From positions 57,215,129 to 57,279,128 of the forward strand of contig CM073592.1 of NCBI GenBank assembly GCA_037074705.1: a DNA stretch of 64,000 nt, written 5' to 3'. The DNA is from Zhengitettix transpicula (taxonomy: Eukaryota > Arthropoda > Insecta > Orthoptera > Tetrigidae). This document shows, one piece after another, positions 10,376 through 20,568 of the stretch (the stretch's first letter is position 1; every line of letters starts with the position of its first letter). The notes under the pieces are model-generated. The model had not been told where the DNA came from. It did no database searches and saw only the letters and a program-made list of their open reading frames with translations. The translations under genes and the position numbers were made by a program.

Positions 10376-12769
10376 ACTTAGTAATGTTAATTTTCCTTCT
10401 AAAAAGGTCTCAGAAATGAAGAATTTGTCTCTCCTTTTCTTTTAAAACAAAGTTAAAATTAATGCGACGATCGGGACAGCAGGTCCAACAGTCTCAAAAT
10501 TCTTTTAAAAAAAATCAACTATTACGAGCAGACAAGTACTTTAAAATATTATGTAATCGGTCAGTAGTTATAGTTATATTGAGTAGTACTTTGAGCCAGA
10601 AACGTATAAACAATATACAAAAACACTGAATTTGTGTTATACAAGAATATTGAGAATATGCATTCCCAATAACTTATTTAAAAATTTTGGCTGATAAAAT
10701 TAAAAATAATTTGTAATTTGCATAGACTAATAATTTTAACATTTCAGTAAATAATTGTTGAAATCTACACGAAGATAATAGAGATTCACTATTTAATATG
10801 CACGAGGAGTAAGTAATTTTTTCTTTGCTGGTAATGAAATGCATCACAACATTTTCTTTGTTGATAACGTGCCATGAAATATTTTTTAATAATATTTTTT
10901 ATAAGAAGATGAGTATAATTTTCACAATACAGCTCAATGCAAGTTACGGCGTTGACAGGATTGATGCAGAACACATTCCAGCCTATTTTGAATGAATGAT
11001 CGGAATTATATAATAAATAAGGCTTTAAAAACCTATGTTTCACAGCTGATAATACATTTTTCAGTAACATGTGTTCCTTGAGATAATTTGTAAATACGAT
11101 TCAATGACACCGTCTTCGTCTTTTTTTTTTTTTTAGAGCAGAATAACTTGCTTCTATCCACTGCGTGGACTATTATTTGAGGTGTGTATTGCACCATCCA
11201 TGTTATTGCCGAAGGAAATGTCTCTTTTTTTTCGTAAAACGTACCAACCACTTTTGCGAAAGTGTCGTCCGAGTGCGTTTTGGATTCGCACTGATATCGC
11301 GCTGCACTAATCTTGACAACTATTTTCCATGTGCAAAAACTAGTGAAAAATGTAGTGGACGCTTTGTTCGTCCTACAGTTATAAATTTTACAAACCATCG
11401 TACGCCGATCTTGGAAAATCGGAAAAAATAAAATACGATAAATCGAAACAAGTGGTAATTATGGATACTAAACAATATGAGGGAGAAAATGGAAGCAATT
11501 GTTGATATTAAATCGGTTTATAAGAAATTGAGGGAGAATCTAGGACACATTATTAAATAAAAAAGTAGGTGCGTATTTAAATACTTTAATAAAATATAAA
11601 TTTATTGATAACAACTTAAAATCCAGGTTAGAATGTCCGTACTTTGTAGACTCTCGGTTCTAAGGTTTATTGAAAACTCATAAAGATAGTTTACCGTTAC
11701 GCTAAATGTTCTATGGAATATTTTGACCAACTTTCTTGTCAAAATGTATTAAACAAATAATTTATTGAGAAATGTTATAGATGTAAAAACTTAACGACTG
11801 AACACCGTGGGGAGAGTTTTGATATCTTTCTTATTCACAAATATACCACCGAAATTATTAATTGCATGGTGTAACCGTTTATGTTGAAAATACACTTAAT
11901 ATGCCTAATAGATTTAAACTTATTTAATATTTTTTACAGGATACTCTCAATAGTTACGTATTGCTGTCAGTTGTTGCATCGTGTTGTAGGGACTGAATCA
12001 TGCATGTCGTACCGAACACTTCGGTTAGTTTCAACATGTTTATGAAGTTTGATTCTGAATGAAGTGAGTTTATTACGATGTGAGATCCTGAACACGTGAA
12101 AGCCGACAACAATTTGGGGAACTCGATAAGCATCGCTTTTTTTCGGAGGAAGATAATGGAAAAAGCGATTGGCAGTAAAACAGATCGCCAGATAAGCCAC
12201 ACAATAACTAGTTTCGAATATGCCCTGCGTCCAGCGTCCGTCTATCAGCCTTCAGATACCGTGATAATGGAATATCAAAACACTCTCATGGTTCGCTTGA
12301 CGAAGCATCATTATTATAAGCATGGATACAAAGTTATAATTGACTGATAATAAACTATAACAGTTAAGTATGATCATGTAATTTTATTTTTTAAGCGCTG
12401 TGAAACTTTATTATATATTTTTCTTGATAACGTATAACATTGGAATTCTATTAGTGGAAATTGCTTATTCAATAGTCACACATTCATCTTAAAATGGATA
12501 ATAACATGCCAGATGACATTGTTACGATTTGTGATGAATATTTATAAGTAATAATGTAATTGAAATCTTATCCGATTTTTTAATTAAGCCATTGAATTCA
12601 AATACCACTTACTCATAAAATTATTATTATTATTTACAGACTGTGGATGCACAACGTGGATTTTTTATAGTGATTTAATCAGATATATCTGATCGTTATA
12701 ATTATCTCGAAACAATTCATATTAGTTTTCGTTGTTTTATCACTAATGTGTCGCTGAATGATACAAACG
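10376..12769. other. Non-coding stretch
   Basis: The sequence is AT-rich. A mixed-composition part at 11140-11410 supports overlapping open frames on both strands (minus 11033-11398, plus 11165-11431) that resemble nothing known. Another near 11985-12260 behaves the same way. Opposing overlapping frames without similarity argue for chance. Confidence 0.4.
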
Positions 12770-13090
12770 ACCGTGTTCAATTGATGATAGCTTCTTTTTG
12801 ACAGACAACCTGAGCCTTTCCCACTTGGAATAACATCGTTCCGACTAACTGTGGGGTCGTGGTCAGCGCCCTTTCTCGAGTCACAGACTTCTCGGGCTGA
12901 AATTCCGGCGATGTCGAGTGTGAGTCTTTTTTAGGTTCAGGATAATCACATTTTGCAAAAAACAATGCGGAACTTCTGCTGCATTCGTTCGCAAGGTTGA
13001 GTACCCATCAGCGCTACCGGCAGAAGGCAACGGTAAATGCTGCTGTAATCATTTTCTAGCAAAGGGAAATGTTCTCCAATATAGAGATGT
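12770..13090. other. GC-richer island
   Basis: This patch of mixed composition between AT-rich flanks has fragmentary frames on the minus strand (12777-12965, 12946-13137) and no recognised domain. There is no TIR, tail or duplication. It could be conserved non-coding DNA. Confidence 0.28.
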
Positions 13091-13374
13091 TTACAATAAA
13101 TAACATCATATAAGTTCGCAGTAAGGAAAAATTGCATTACGATCCCATATTTTCATTTAAATCATTAAAAGTGAAATGAGACGTCTTGAAACATTTTGAA
13201 TCATCATAGAAAGATTAAATGGAAAACCCGTAATTTTAGTTGAGAAATTATTGTTTCAGTTGTCTCATTTCCGTACATTATTATAATCACATTGTCATCT
13301 TATAGCACTATAATTTACATCAAAGTGTAAAGAAGCATGAAGAGGTAATAAATCTGAAATTTTATATTTTTATT

Positions 13375-13571
13375 TTTTATTTTTTATATTTATTTATTTA
13401 CAGTCACATCAACAGCTCTGGTTATTAGCGACTGAGTTGGGGAACTCATATTTCATTGTCGGGGGACTTATTTGACGAGAGTTTCTCTCACGCACACAAA
13501 CATCCATGCCCTCGCCGGTATTTGAACCCGGGATATGTGTACCGCTGACCCAAACACCAAAAGAGGTCGGC
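13375..13571 (-). mobile_element. tRNA-derived SINE, copy 1
   Basis: Read on the minus strand it begins 'gccgacctc' at 13571 and has a tRNA-like head with a B-box 'GGTTCAAATACC'. The family body follows ('gtgagagaaactctc', then 'gtcgctaataacc'), and it ends in (AAAT)-type simple sequence. The same order occurs at 20398-20568, 44194-44400, 48703-48908 and 58029-58235. Such elements are transcribed by RNA polymerase III from the internal boxes and moved by a partner LINE. This copy's A-box is degraded. Confidence 0.85.
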
Positions 13572-13821
13572 TTATTTATTTTAAATTAGATTTTTCGTAT
13601 GTTCAGGATCTGTATAAACGAACTTGGAAATGTTTCCAGAAGTTGTACCTTCATTAGTACAGACTAAATTAATGGATAATGTGTATAATTCTGTTTTTAT
13701 TACACTGAGACTTCCTATAGGAAGTTCTGAAAATTTAAAAAAAATAAATTATCTATTTCACGCATGAGGTTAATAGTTCAAAATTATTTTACTGATAATC
13801 TCGCTTATAATTACAGTCTAA

Positions 13822-13825
13822 TTAA
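13822..13825. repeat. TTAA target duplication (left)
   Basis: TTAA directly precedes the terminal repeat of the piggyBac-like element; its partner is at 14468-14471. TTAA is the specific target of piggyBac transposases. Confidence 0.8.
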
Positions 13826-14467
13826 CACGTTAACTGCCGCCTACGAGATAACTCGTAGATTGTGTTCTTTTCTAGGGCGCCAACTACGAGTTATCTCGTC
13901 CGCGTATATATTTGTGCGGCTACGATTAAACTCGGAATATATCAGTGCTAATATAGATAGATGGCTTCTGGGAAAGAACAAAAATTCAATGCTGGCTTGC
14001 ATGAACAGAAAATTTATTAAAAAACGAACAAAAATCTATTTATAAAAAGTAATTCAAATTCAAGAAATAAAATAATATTTTATTGTTTTTGGAACTTCTT
14101 AAAACAATCTTCTCTTTACAGGCTGAACAGAAATAACGCGTTTCTCGGCACATATACGACATGATTTTGTCGGACGCTGTTTTTTTCGGTAGGTGGTAGA
14201 CTCTAAATAATGGAACTCTTGCAATTTTATTTTTTTCGAAACTGGTTATAATTTTTTTAAAATCAACGCGACGACGAATTCTTCTCTGAACTTTATCAGT
14301 TTTATTTTAGAAGAAATTACTTGCTTCTTTTTTTTAAAAAAAACACATTTTTTATGCTTTTTGATGATTATTATGCACTAGTATTAGAGTTTTTAATAAT
14401 ATAATGTGATTAAATCAAATGGTCGTTTTAGGCCAGATTTCTGAAAATTTCCGTGGCAGTCAACGTG
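13826..14467 (-). mobile_element. piggyBac-like element, deletion derivative
   Basis: The terminal inverted repeats CACGTTAACTGCC (13826) and CACGTTGACTGCC (read inward from 14467) differ at one base and are flanked by TTAA on both sides. Just inside the left end are two near-palindromes built on CTACGAG/CTCGTAG (13841-13858 and about 13887-13904). The interior retains only the C-terminal end of a transposase on the minus strand, so most of the gene is deleted. It cannot move on its own but could be mobilised by a related transposase. Confidence 0.85.
14075..14320 (-). pseudogene. piggyBac transposase C-terminus, broken
   Basis: Read on the minus strand, a segment 'KLIKFREEFVVALI' (about 14310-14265) resembles the helix before the C-terminal tail of piggyBac transposases. 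It is followed after a gap by a cysteine-rich stretch (about 14195-14115) with 'CRIC' in one frame and 'ETRYFCSACK' in the next. Together these look like the terminal zinc-binding domain of the family, split by a frameshift. The catalytic DDD core is absent. The frames and the TTAA/TIR context agree on the family. Confidence 0.75.
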
Positions 14468-14471
14468 TTAA
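14468..14471. repeat. TTAA target duplication (right)
   Basis: TTAA follows the right terminal inverted repeat and matches 13822-13825. Confidence 0.8.
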
Positions 14472-14619
14472 ATGATATGAAAATATGCAGTAATTCACTG
14501 ACGCGTTTTGTATGCGCCTGAACTGTTTCTTTTATATCTCAATAAGTAGATAATTTGGTAATTGATGATCCTGCAACAAGTTGTGGGCACAGATGAGAAA
14601 AAAAAATAGAAATTCCCAC

Positions 14620-14870
14620 AGGGTTTCGGCATGATACCTGCGCAATGCTGACATGCTTGTGTAAACGAATCACGGGAAGTGTGTGGGACAGGATCTCCGT
14701 GTTCCCCGGAGTTGCTGGAGTTAATGGACCGTCTAACGTGGAGAGATGCGTGGCTCCAATGCCACCAACAGCAAGGCCCCACTGTTGTAAAAAACACGTC
14801 GTTATGTGAGCTCGAGGATTCTCTTGTCCTCATAAGAACTCTTACACATACGACGTTCAGGAAGTAACTT
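14620..14870. other. GC-rich island with open plus frame
   Basis: This mixed to GC-rich patch has a plus-strand frame open from about 14652 to a stop at 14867. It reads as ordinary-looking protein (for example 'ELLELMDRLTWRDAWL'), but the ATG is internal and I recognise no domain. It may be a chance frame, an exon or a transposon fragment. No tail or duplication is seen. Confidence 0.3.
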
Positions 14871-17619
14871 CGAAAATGGATAGGGCATAAAAAAAGAAAT
14901 TCATTTCTCAATGCCCTGATTCGGCAACTTGAAACAATTGTTACATAGGATTCGTCTGGTTTTAAAACGACGGGAATTTTGCTTTTTAGCTGGGTCTTTT
15001 AAAAATTGAAATACGTCGGTGTTTGAACTCAGAAATATACAAAATATTTATCTCAACTTAGTTCCGCATCCATAAATCCATAAAATTATTAATGAAGCAA
15101 GTTTACCTCAACTCTGAGAAAATGGTTTATTATGCATAACACGAAATAACTAGACGGGGGAAATGCGTTCAAAGTACCGAAGTATTCAAACTTCAAAAAA
15201 GAAAAGTAACAAATTTACAATTTTTTGGATCTGTGAAACTAAATGTTTCATTACGATTTGCTTACAAAATAATAATAGTTGTTGTGATTAATTTACTTTT
15301 CGCATAATAACGCTAGCATTAAAGATGTATATAGGAACTGGGAACTTTAATGCATTACAAACACGACGTTGAAAAACTTTTCACGTTAAACAGGGACATT
15401 TTTCGCGAAAGTTTTGTTTGAAAAATACGTTGTAAATATTAATTTATAAAATTATATACACAATTATTAAATTTAATACAAAAAAACTTAGTTTGAACAG
15501 TTTTTGCTCAAGGACGTCGGAATATACCACAATATTTAAGTGTAAGAGAGTAAAAAAGTGTTCACATAATAACGAGTTTGTTTGGAGAATTCATTGTAAA
15601 CATTAAAATTTTACAGTTGAAATTAAGATAGTAATAAAAATAAATAAATAAGTCAATAAAGTAAAAAATAGTATATTCAATACAAAAATAAATACAAAGT
15701 TTCTTTTCAACTTTGTGACATAATAAGGTAATACAGTAATGAGACCTGAATTAATACAAATATATAAAATACAATACATTTTTCTTGATGTTTTAGAAGT
15801 TGAAATTGTATCAATAGATCCTTAAAAATTCAATAAGTAGATTCCGAAACAAATACGTTTAACATATATGACGAGATAATCTAATTTCTTCAACCACTCA
15901 ATTATAAACTGTAGTTTTCTTTTGAAACAGCGAATGATTTGGCATGACATTGAGGACCCTTTATGAATATGTTGATTTTTGATATTCATTGGTAATTAAT
16001 TTGTGACGGAAACATCAAGAAAACTAGTCAAATAATTATGTTCAGTTTCACATGCAAAAGTAAAATTAGGGTTATAGTTATCGAAAATATGAAAACATTT
16101 ATTTTGGAATAATGGAAAAATTGTTATTAACAACATAAAAATTAAATGTTTTACTCATTATCGTTTTATTTAAAAGTAAATCTAGTTCAACTATCCTTAT
16201 AAAATACCCGAAAGTTTAATGAATTTTATACAAACACGTGTATATTGATAATCATTTATCAAATCGTAAATGTTATATATATGTATAATATACGTTTCCT
16301 TGCCAAGAACTTAACATAATTTACATCTTAAGTTAAATATATTGTTTCAGGTTACTAATAGTGTCGTTTCTGAATGATAAAAATTAATATATTTCTGATG
16401 GAATGAAATATTATCAGCTTGCACGTAGACAGTTTATAGTTCGAGAATATGCAGGTCAGCTTTAGAGAGTTTACAATGTCGCCTCGTTATCATTTTTTTC
16501 CATTCACACATATGCAGCTGACATGAATTTTAATGTGTACATACTTGAAAAATTATGTAAAAATTTAAGTACAAACAACTTTGCCGTATTTGTTAATTTA
16601 ATAATTTAATTTTACTACTTTGAATTGGTTTCCCCATAGATGTGTTCACTTCAATAAATAATGGAAAATTTCAGTTACTTATTTATGTGCTTTGTAGAGG
16701 CAGGGTTTAAATATTAAAAGGGTACTGAAATTTTTTTACGTCAAGCTGTAAAGGTTTTAAAATTAAATGAGAGTGAGAAAGCAATTTTCTGACGTACTTT
16801 GTTTGATATATATATTAACTATGGTTGTGGGAGTAAGAAACAGAAATAAATGTAGAAATAAATAAAAACTGACAACAGCTTTCAACACATTACGATTCGT
16901 AATTATGAGAATGCTCTTCAATATTTTTCGATAGTGAATATTGCTCAGACATTCAGAGATTACAGTATTCTGACCGATTCTTCTAAGCAAGGAAAACACT
17001 TGTGGTTGTTTTAGTCTCAGTACTGACTTTTATCAAACACATAGAACTAACTTTAAGTATTTTATAACACTTTAAAGTGGCCCATCTTTCACGAATGAGA
17101 TAAAAGTATGAAGGACGCTTGCTATATGATACTAACTGACGGTATACATCACATATAAGTCGACCATTATTGGTTATTGTGATTTTATTTATAGTTAAAT
17201 AATTAAAAACAAAATCCTTTGATGCGGAAAGGAACAACTATATCTGGTTTATTGAATTTAGGACGACAAAAATAGTTGTGATTAGCTTTGCCACAATGTC
17301 ACGTAGTGTTAGTTACCGTCGTCAAATTGTCAGCTGAAACTTCTCAATTGAAGATTAAAATTAAACGTGCGATTAAAGCAGTTTTAAAAATGGTAGGAAT
17401 GGCACTGTGTTGCCTTCTAACAAAGCTAAATTATATGCATTATCATAAAATATACAGAAGATTATAAGATTAAGTTTTAGTTACTTCATTTAATAACATT
17501 TTCTCAATTTTATTTTAGTAGGGGAATAAAATTACGAGAATAAGGGTGACAGGTAAGCGTCGTAATGTATGCTTTTGTAAACATTATGCATCTTTTCTCT
17601 TGTGACTAATGCATATGGA
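14871..17619. other. AT-rich non-coding stretch
   Basis: The stretch is strongly AT-rich. Short minus frames near 16763-17237 are hydrophobic and look like chance. I see no repeat ends or RNA genes. Confidence 0.45.
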
Positions 17620-17880
17620 AGATAAAAAAGCATCTGGCTGTCAGAGAAGATGAGTAATTTCCTCGCATCCGACCCTGAAAGCACTTCGTCCAGCTCTAAG
17701 CGCCTCATCGTGTATGCGGCGCTAAGCTTGCAAAGCCCCCGTCTAGGCGCTGTTTTTATTTATTAATTTATTATGAGAATGGTCTCCTAAATGTGCTTCG
17801 TAGTATCCGTCGTCGGCCTTTCTTCGAGAAGAGAAACGACTTCTAAATATCGAGGCGGAAAACTTCGCCTAAGGGAGAGT
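17620..17880. other. GC-rich island with GCGCC dyads
   Basis: It differs sharply in composition from its flanks. It contains AGCGCC (17699-17704) facing GGCGCT (17718-17723), with another GGCGCTG about 20 bases on; these resemble E2F-type cores. An AT-rich homeodomain-like run 'tttatttattaatttatta' follows. No frame spans it. It is a candidate conserved regulatory element. Confidence 0.33.
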
Positions 17881-18599
17881 TAATAAGATGTATTAAGACC
17901 AGTTTTTTTGGGATTATGAAAAACTTGCTTTCAGAAATAGTAAATTGGAAAAATTTCTAATTAATTTAAATGATAAGAAAAATATTGTTATAACATTAAT
18001 TTTGTATTTAAGCAAATTTTATTTATTTCCAGAAATTTGATATTGTGACGTTTTTTCACTTTCATGTATGATTACTTGAACTTTCGTCTCTTCTCAGGAA
18101 ATATATGTTGATATTGATCCAGTTAGAAATGACATTTTATTATGATGTTGCGGTTATTTGGACTTAACTGACTGGGATATTGATAGTGATATTTCAGACG
18201 AAAAGGAAAGGAAGTGACAGACCTTGGATTCAAATAGTATAAAATATTGTAATAATTAAACGATAGGCGTTTAATAAATAAAAAAAATTATTCAACTTTA
18301 CAAACAAAATTTTATTATCAATAATTTAAAACACAATTACACAATTTAAATATATCTCAGGGTCATAACTGGGTTTGATAATGGCGAATCATTATTTATA
18401 ATCTTATCAACAAATTACAATTAAAGGAAAAATAAATGTTACTTGTCAATTAAATTAGAACAAATTTAATTGCAAACGCAGTTAAACTAAAATGATTGTC
18501 TCTAATTAACAAATTTTAATCAATAATAGTTCTCTTCGAACGAAATCTGACGGCTATCTTTTAATTAGGTTTACATAATTAGTTGTTTTTATATTGTTA
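17881..18599. other. AT-rich non-coding stretch
   Basis: No gene or recognisable repeat end. Confidence 0.4.
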
Positions 18600-19375
18600 C
18601 TCACGTTTGCCCAGCATTCCAGGATGCCTTTAATTGTCGAAACACTATGGCGGGTTTTACACTGCTTCTACTCACAGATTCTGCACTGATTCTAACTCGA
18701 TATTTTATTCGTAGTCAGGGACCCGGATGAACCTCCTTTCGTCCTCTGGGTAGACCGCATGCATTGGGTGACTTCTGATAACTCTGGCTGGCTATGTGCA
18801 CACAAACTGTTTTGTGCTTTGCAGGTTTCGTCGTTATGCTCGAGTGAATGTTTTGTCTTGAGAAAAATGTTCAGGGACCAATCAACTCTGTTGAATGCTA
18901 ATTCTCAATATTTCGCTGCAACTGTATTTCACCATATCACCTGCTCTATCGTTCTCCAATTAACAGTTATTATTTGACGACGTCCCACCGCAAACTTTAT
19001 CTCGTCAAACCTTGCGAACTGTACTTCACCATATCATAATGCGAGTTCGACTTCTCAATATCTTAATGCGACCTGTATCTGACCAAACCTTCCTGCCAAC
19101 TGACTCCCGTCTCGCAATTTTGAGCGCGCATACGTCTTTCGACAAAGGAACAGTGCTTGGCTTTTCTATTGTTGCTAAGTTCTGTACCGCTGAAAGAATA
19201 GATTTCTCAAACAATTTATATTTTCAAATTCACAATTGTCTTAATTATTTGGCATTACAATATATATTTCTCTTAAGGGAGAAAGACCTTCAATTCAGAT
19301 CATGGACTCATGCTCATGCTGAGTCCGCCACATTACAAACATCGATCGACACATTCATAAGAATTTTTGTAGTTT
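18600..19375. other. Mixed-composition segment with internal repeats
   Basis: The segment of about 775 bases is less AT-rich than its flanks. The motif 'aactgtatttcaccatatca' (18920-18939) recurs at 19017-19036 with one change and more loosely at 19071-19084 ('acctgtatctgacc'). The plus frame 19012-19377 is open for 121 codons but shows no domain, and it runs through the repeats. An unclassified transposon (for example a solo LTR or a 5' UTR array) would fit. No target duplication was found. Confidence 0.35.
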
Positions 19376-19729
19376 AATTCGACGGTTCAGTAAATATGAT
19401 TTATTTATACATATACCAGTTTACTATACATAAACTTCATCTCAGCTGGCGATCACATTTAAAAGTGTGTTACTGGTCTCTACATATATTTAAACGTAAT
19501 CCTTCCAAAACACGTTGCGTTATAAGATCTGACTTTCTGAGTACAGATACGGTAATATTGAGCTTAATTTATGAGAGAACTTTTGTCATGTATGCGAATA
19601 ATATATTTCTTTATTATGGAAACTGGTGTAAGAAAAACTCTTATTGGTATAGTTGGGCTTATGTGGGGATAAATAGTAATTCTATAAGACAATCTTTGCT
19701 GTTGTTCTACACAGCTCAAGCAATCTAAT
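19376..19729. other. Non-coding stretch
   Basis: A 110-codon plus frame (19396-19728) lies here. It is aromatic-rich, matches nothing I know and lacks context, so I leave it uncalled. Confidence 0.35.
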
Positions 19730-20180
19730 CGATCGACTTATGTAAATCAAATAGAGTTCGTTTTCCCCGCCGATAATCTCGCTACCGAAATAGACTCTAT
19801 AAGGCTACATTTTCTCCGCAAACAACAGGCAATATAATTGGCAAACAAAGATCCGCTCCCCTCGAGACGGTAACTTCCTCCGAAGGATCCGCTTATGCCC
19901 TATCAAAGTCAACAGAAGCGGCGAGGCGGCGCCTTAGTTTGAGCCGGCTTATAGCAGTCTTTGTCTTGCGCAGGCGTTCCACCCTCGTGCTCATGAATAT
20001 CTCTGTATTAGCCCGCATCTTTGTTTATTAGAAGGGAGGGCGTTGTCGCTTTGTACACAGTTTCGCCTCAATGCGCCCCTGCACCTGGCCGGCGTCTTAT
20101 TTAGACGCTCGCACAAATTTTCAGAGCCGACGCCGAACTACTAATTGGGCGCATGTACTTTTACCTCAGATACACAACTG
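19730..20180. other. Strong GC-rich island, candidate enhancer
   Basis: This is one of the most distinctive patches in the window: about 450 bases with many CpGs in otherwise AT-rich DNA. It is not a repeat seen elsewhere here and has no long frame. Cores visible include a homeodomain 'ctaattggg' near 20141 and forkhead-like 'tgtttatta' near 20023. A core promoter or CpG-rich conserved enhancer is possible. I see no clear TATA/initiator arrangement. Confidence 0.38.
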
Positions 20181-20397
20181 AAGAAAAGTCTAGGAGGAAC
20201 AGGGATGGTTTTTGCTTGCTTTCAACATGCGTAAGAAATTTTTGGTACTCTATGCATTAACTTTCAATTTGATATGTATATATTGCTTAGCAATACTGAT
20301 GGTATAAGTAATGTGCTTCTGATAATCAGAAGAGAGCGTCGTAGGACGGCCCTTACGCTGGTTTTTTATTTTTTGTATATTAATAATCGTATCAAGT

Positions 20398-20568
20398 GAT
20401 AAGGTCTTCAGCGACTTTGTACACTATTCGGGTTGACTTTGTCGAGGAACTACTTTCTTGGCTAATCTCAGTAGTGAAACACATCATCCATGACCTCGCC
20501 GGGGTTCGAACCCAGGACCTTTGGGATGCAACGCAGTAACGCTGACCACTACAACACAGGAAGTCGGC
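20398..20568 (-). mobile_element. tRNA-derived SINE, copy 2
   Basis: On the minus strand it starts 'gccgacttcctgtgttgtag' at 20568, with a good A-box region 'tagtggtcagcg' and a perfect B-box 'GGTTCGAACCC' (about 20507-20517 on the plus strand). The body is more divergent than in other copies but keeps 'gtcgctgaagacctt' before an A/T-rich tail. The well-kept boxes suggest it was transcribable at insertion. Confidence 0.85.

Noticed and set aside
11033..11431. Opposing ORFs of 121 and 88 codons
   Set aside because: They overlap on opposite strands with no similarity or codon bias signal; they include a poly-T/poly-K tract.
17396..17416. miR-263-like AATGGCACTG
   Set aside because: The 3' part of the mature sequence is absent and no star arm is found.
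19012..19377. 121-codon plus ORF as a gene
   Set aside because: It crosses internal repeats, has an opposing open frame (19026-19214) and no recognisable domain.
20398..20568. Functional tRNA gene on the minus strand
   Set aside because: The A and B boxes are good, but stems do not pair and a SINE body and tail follow; four sibling copies show it is a SINE.
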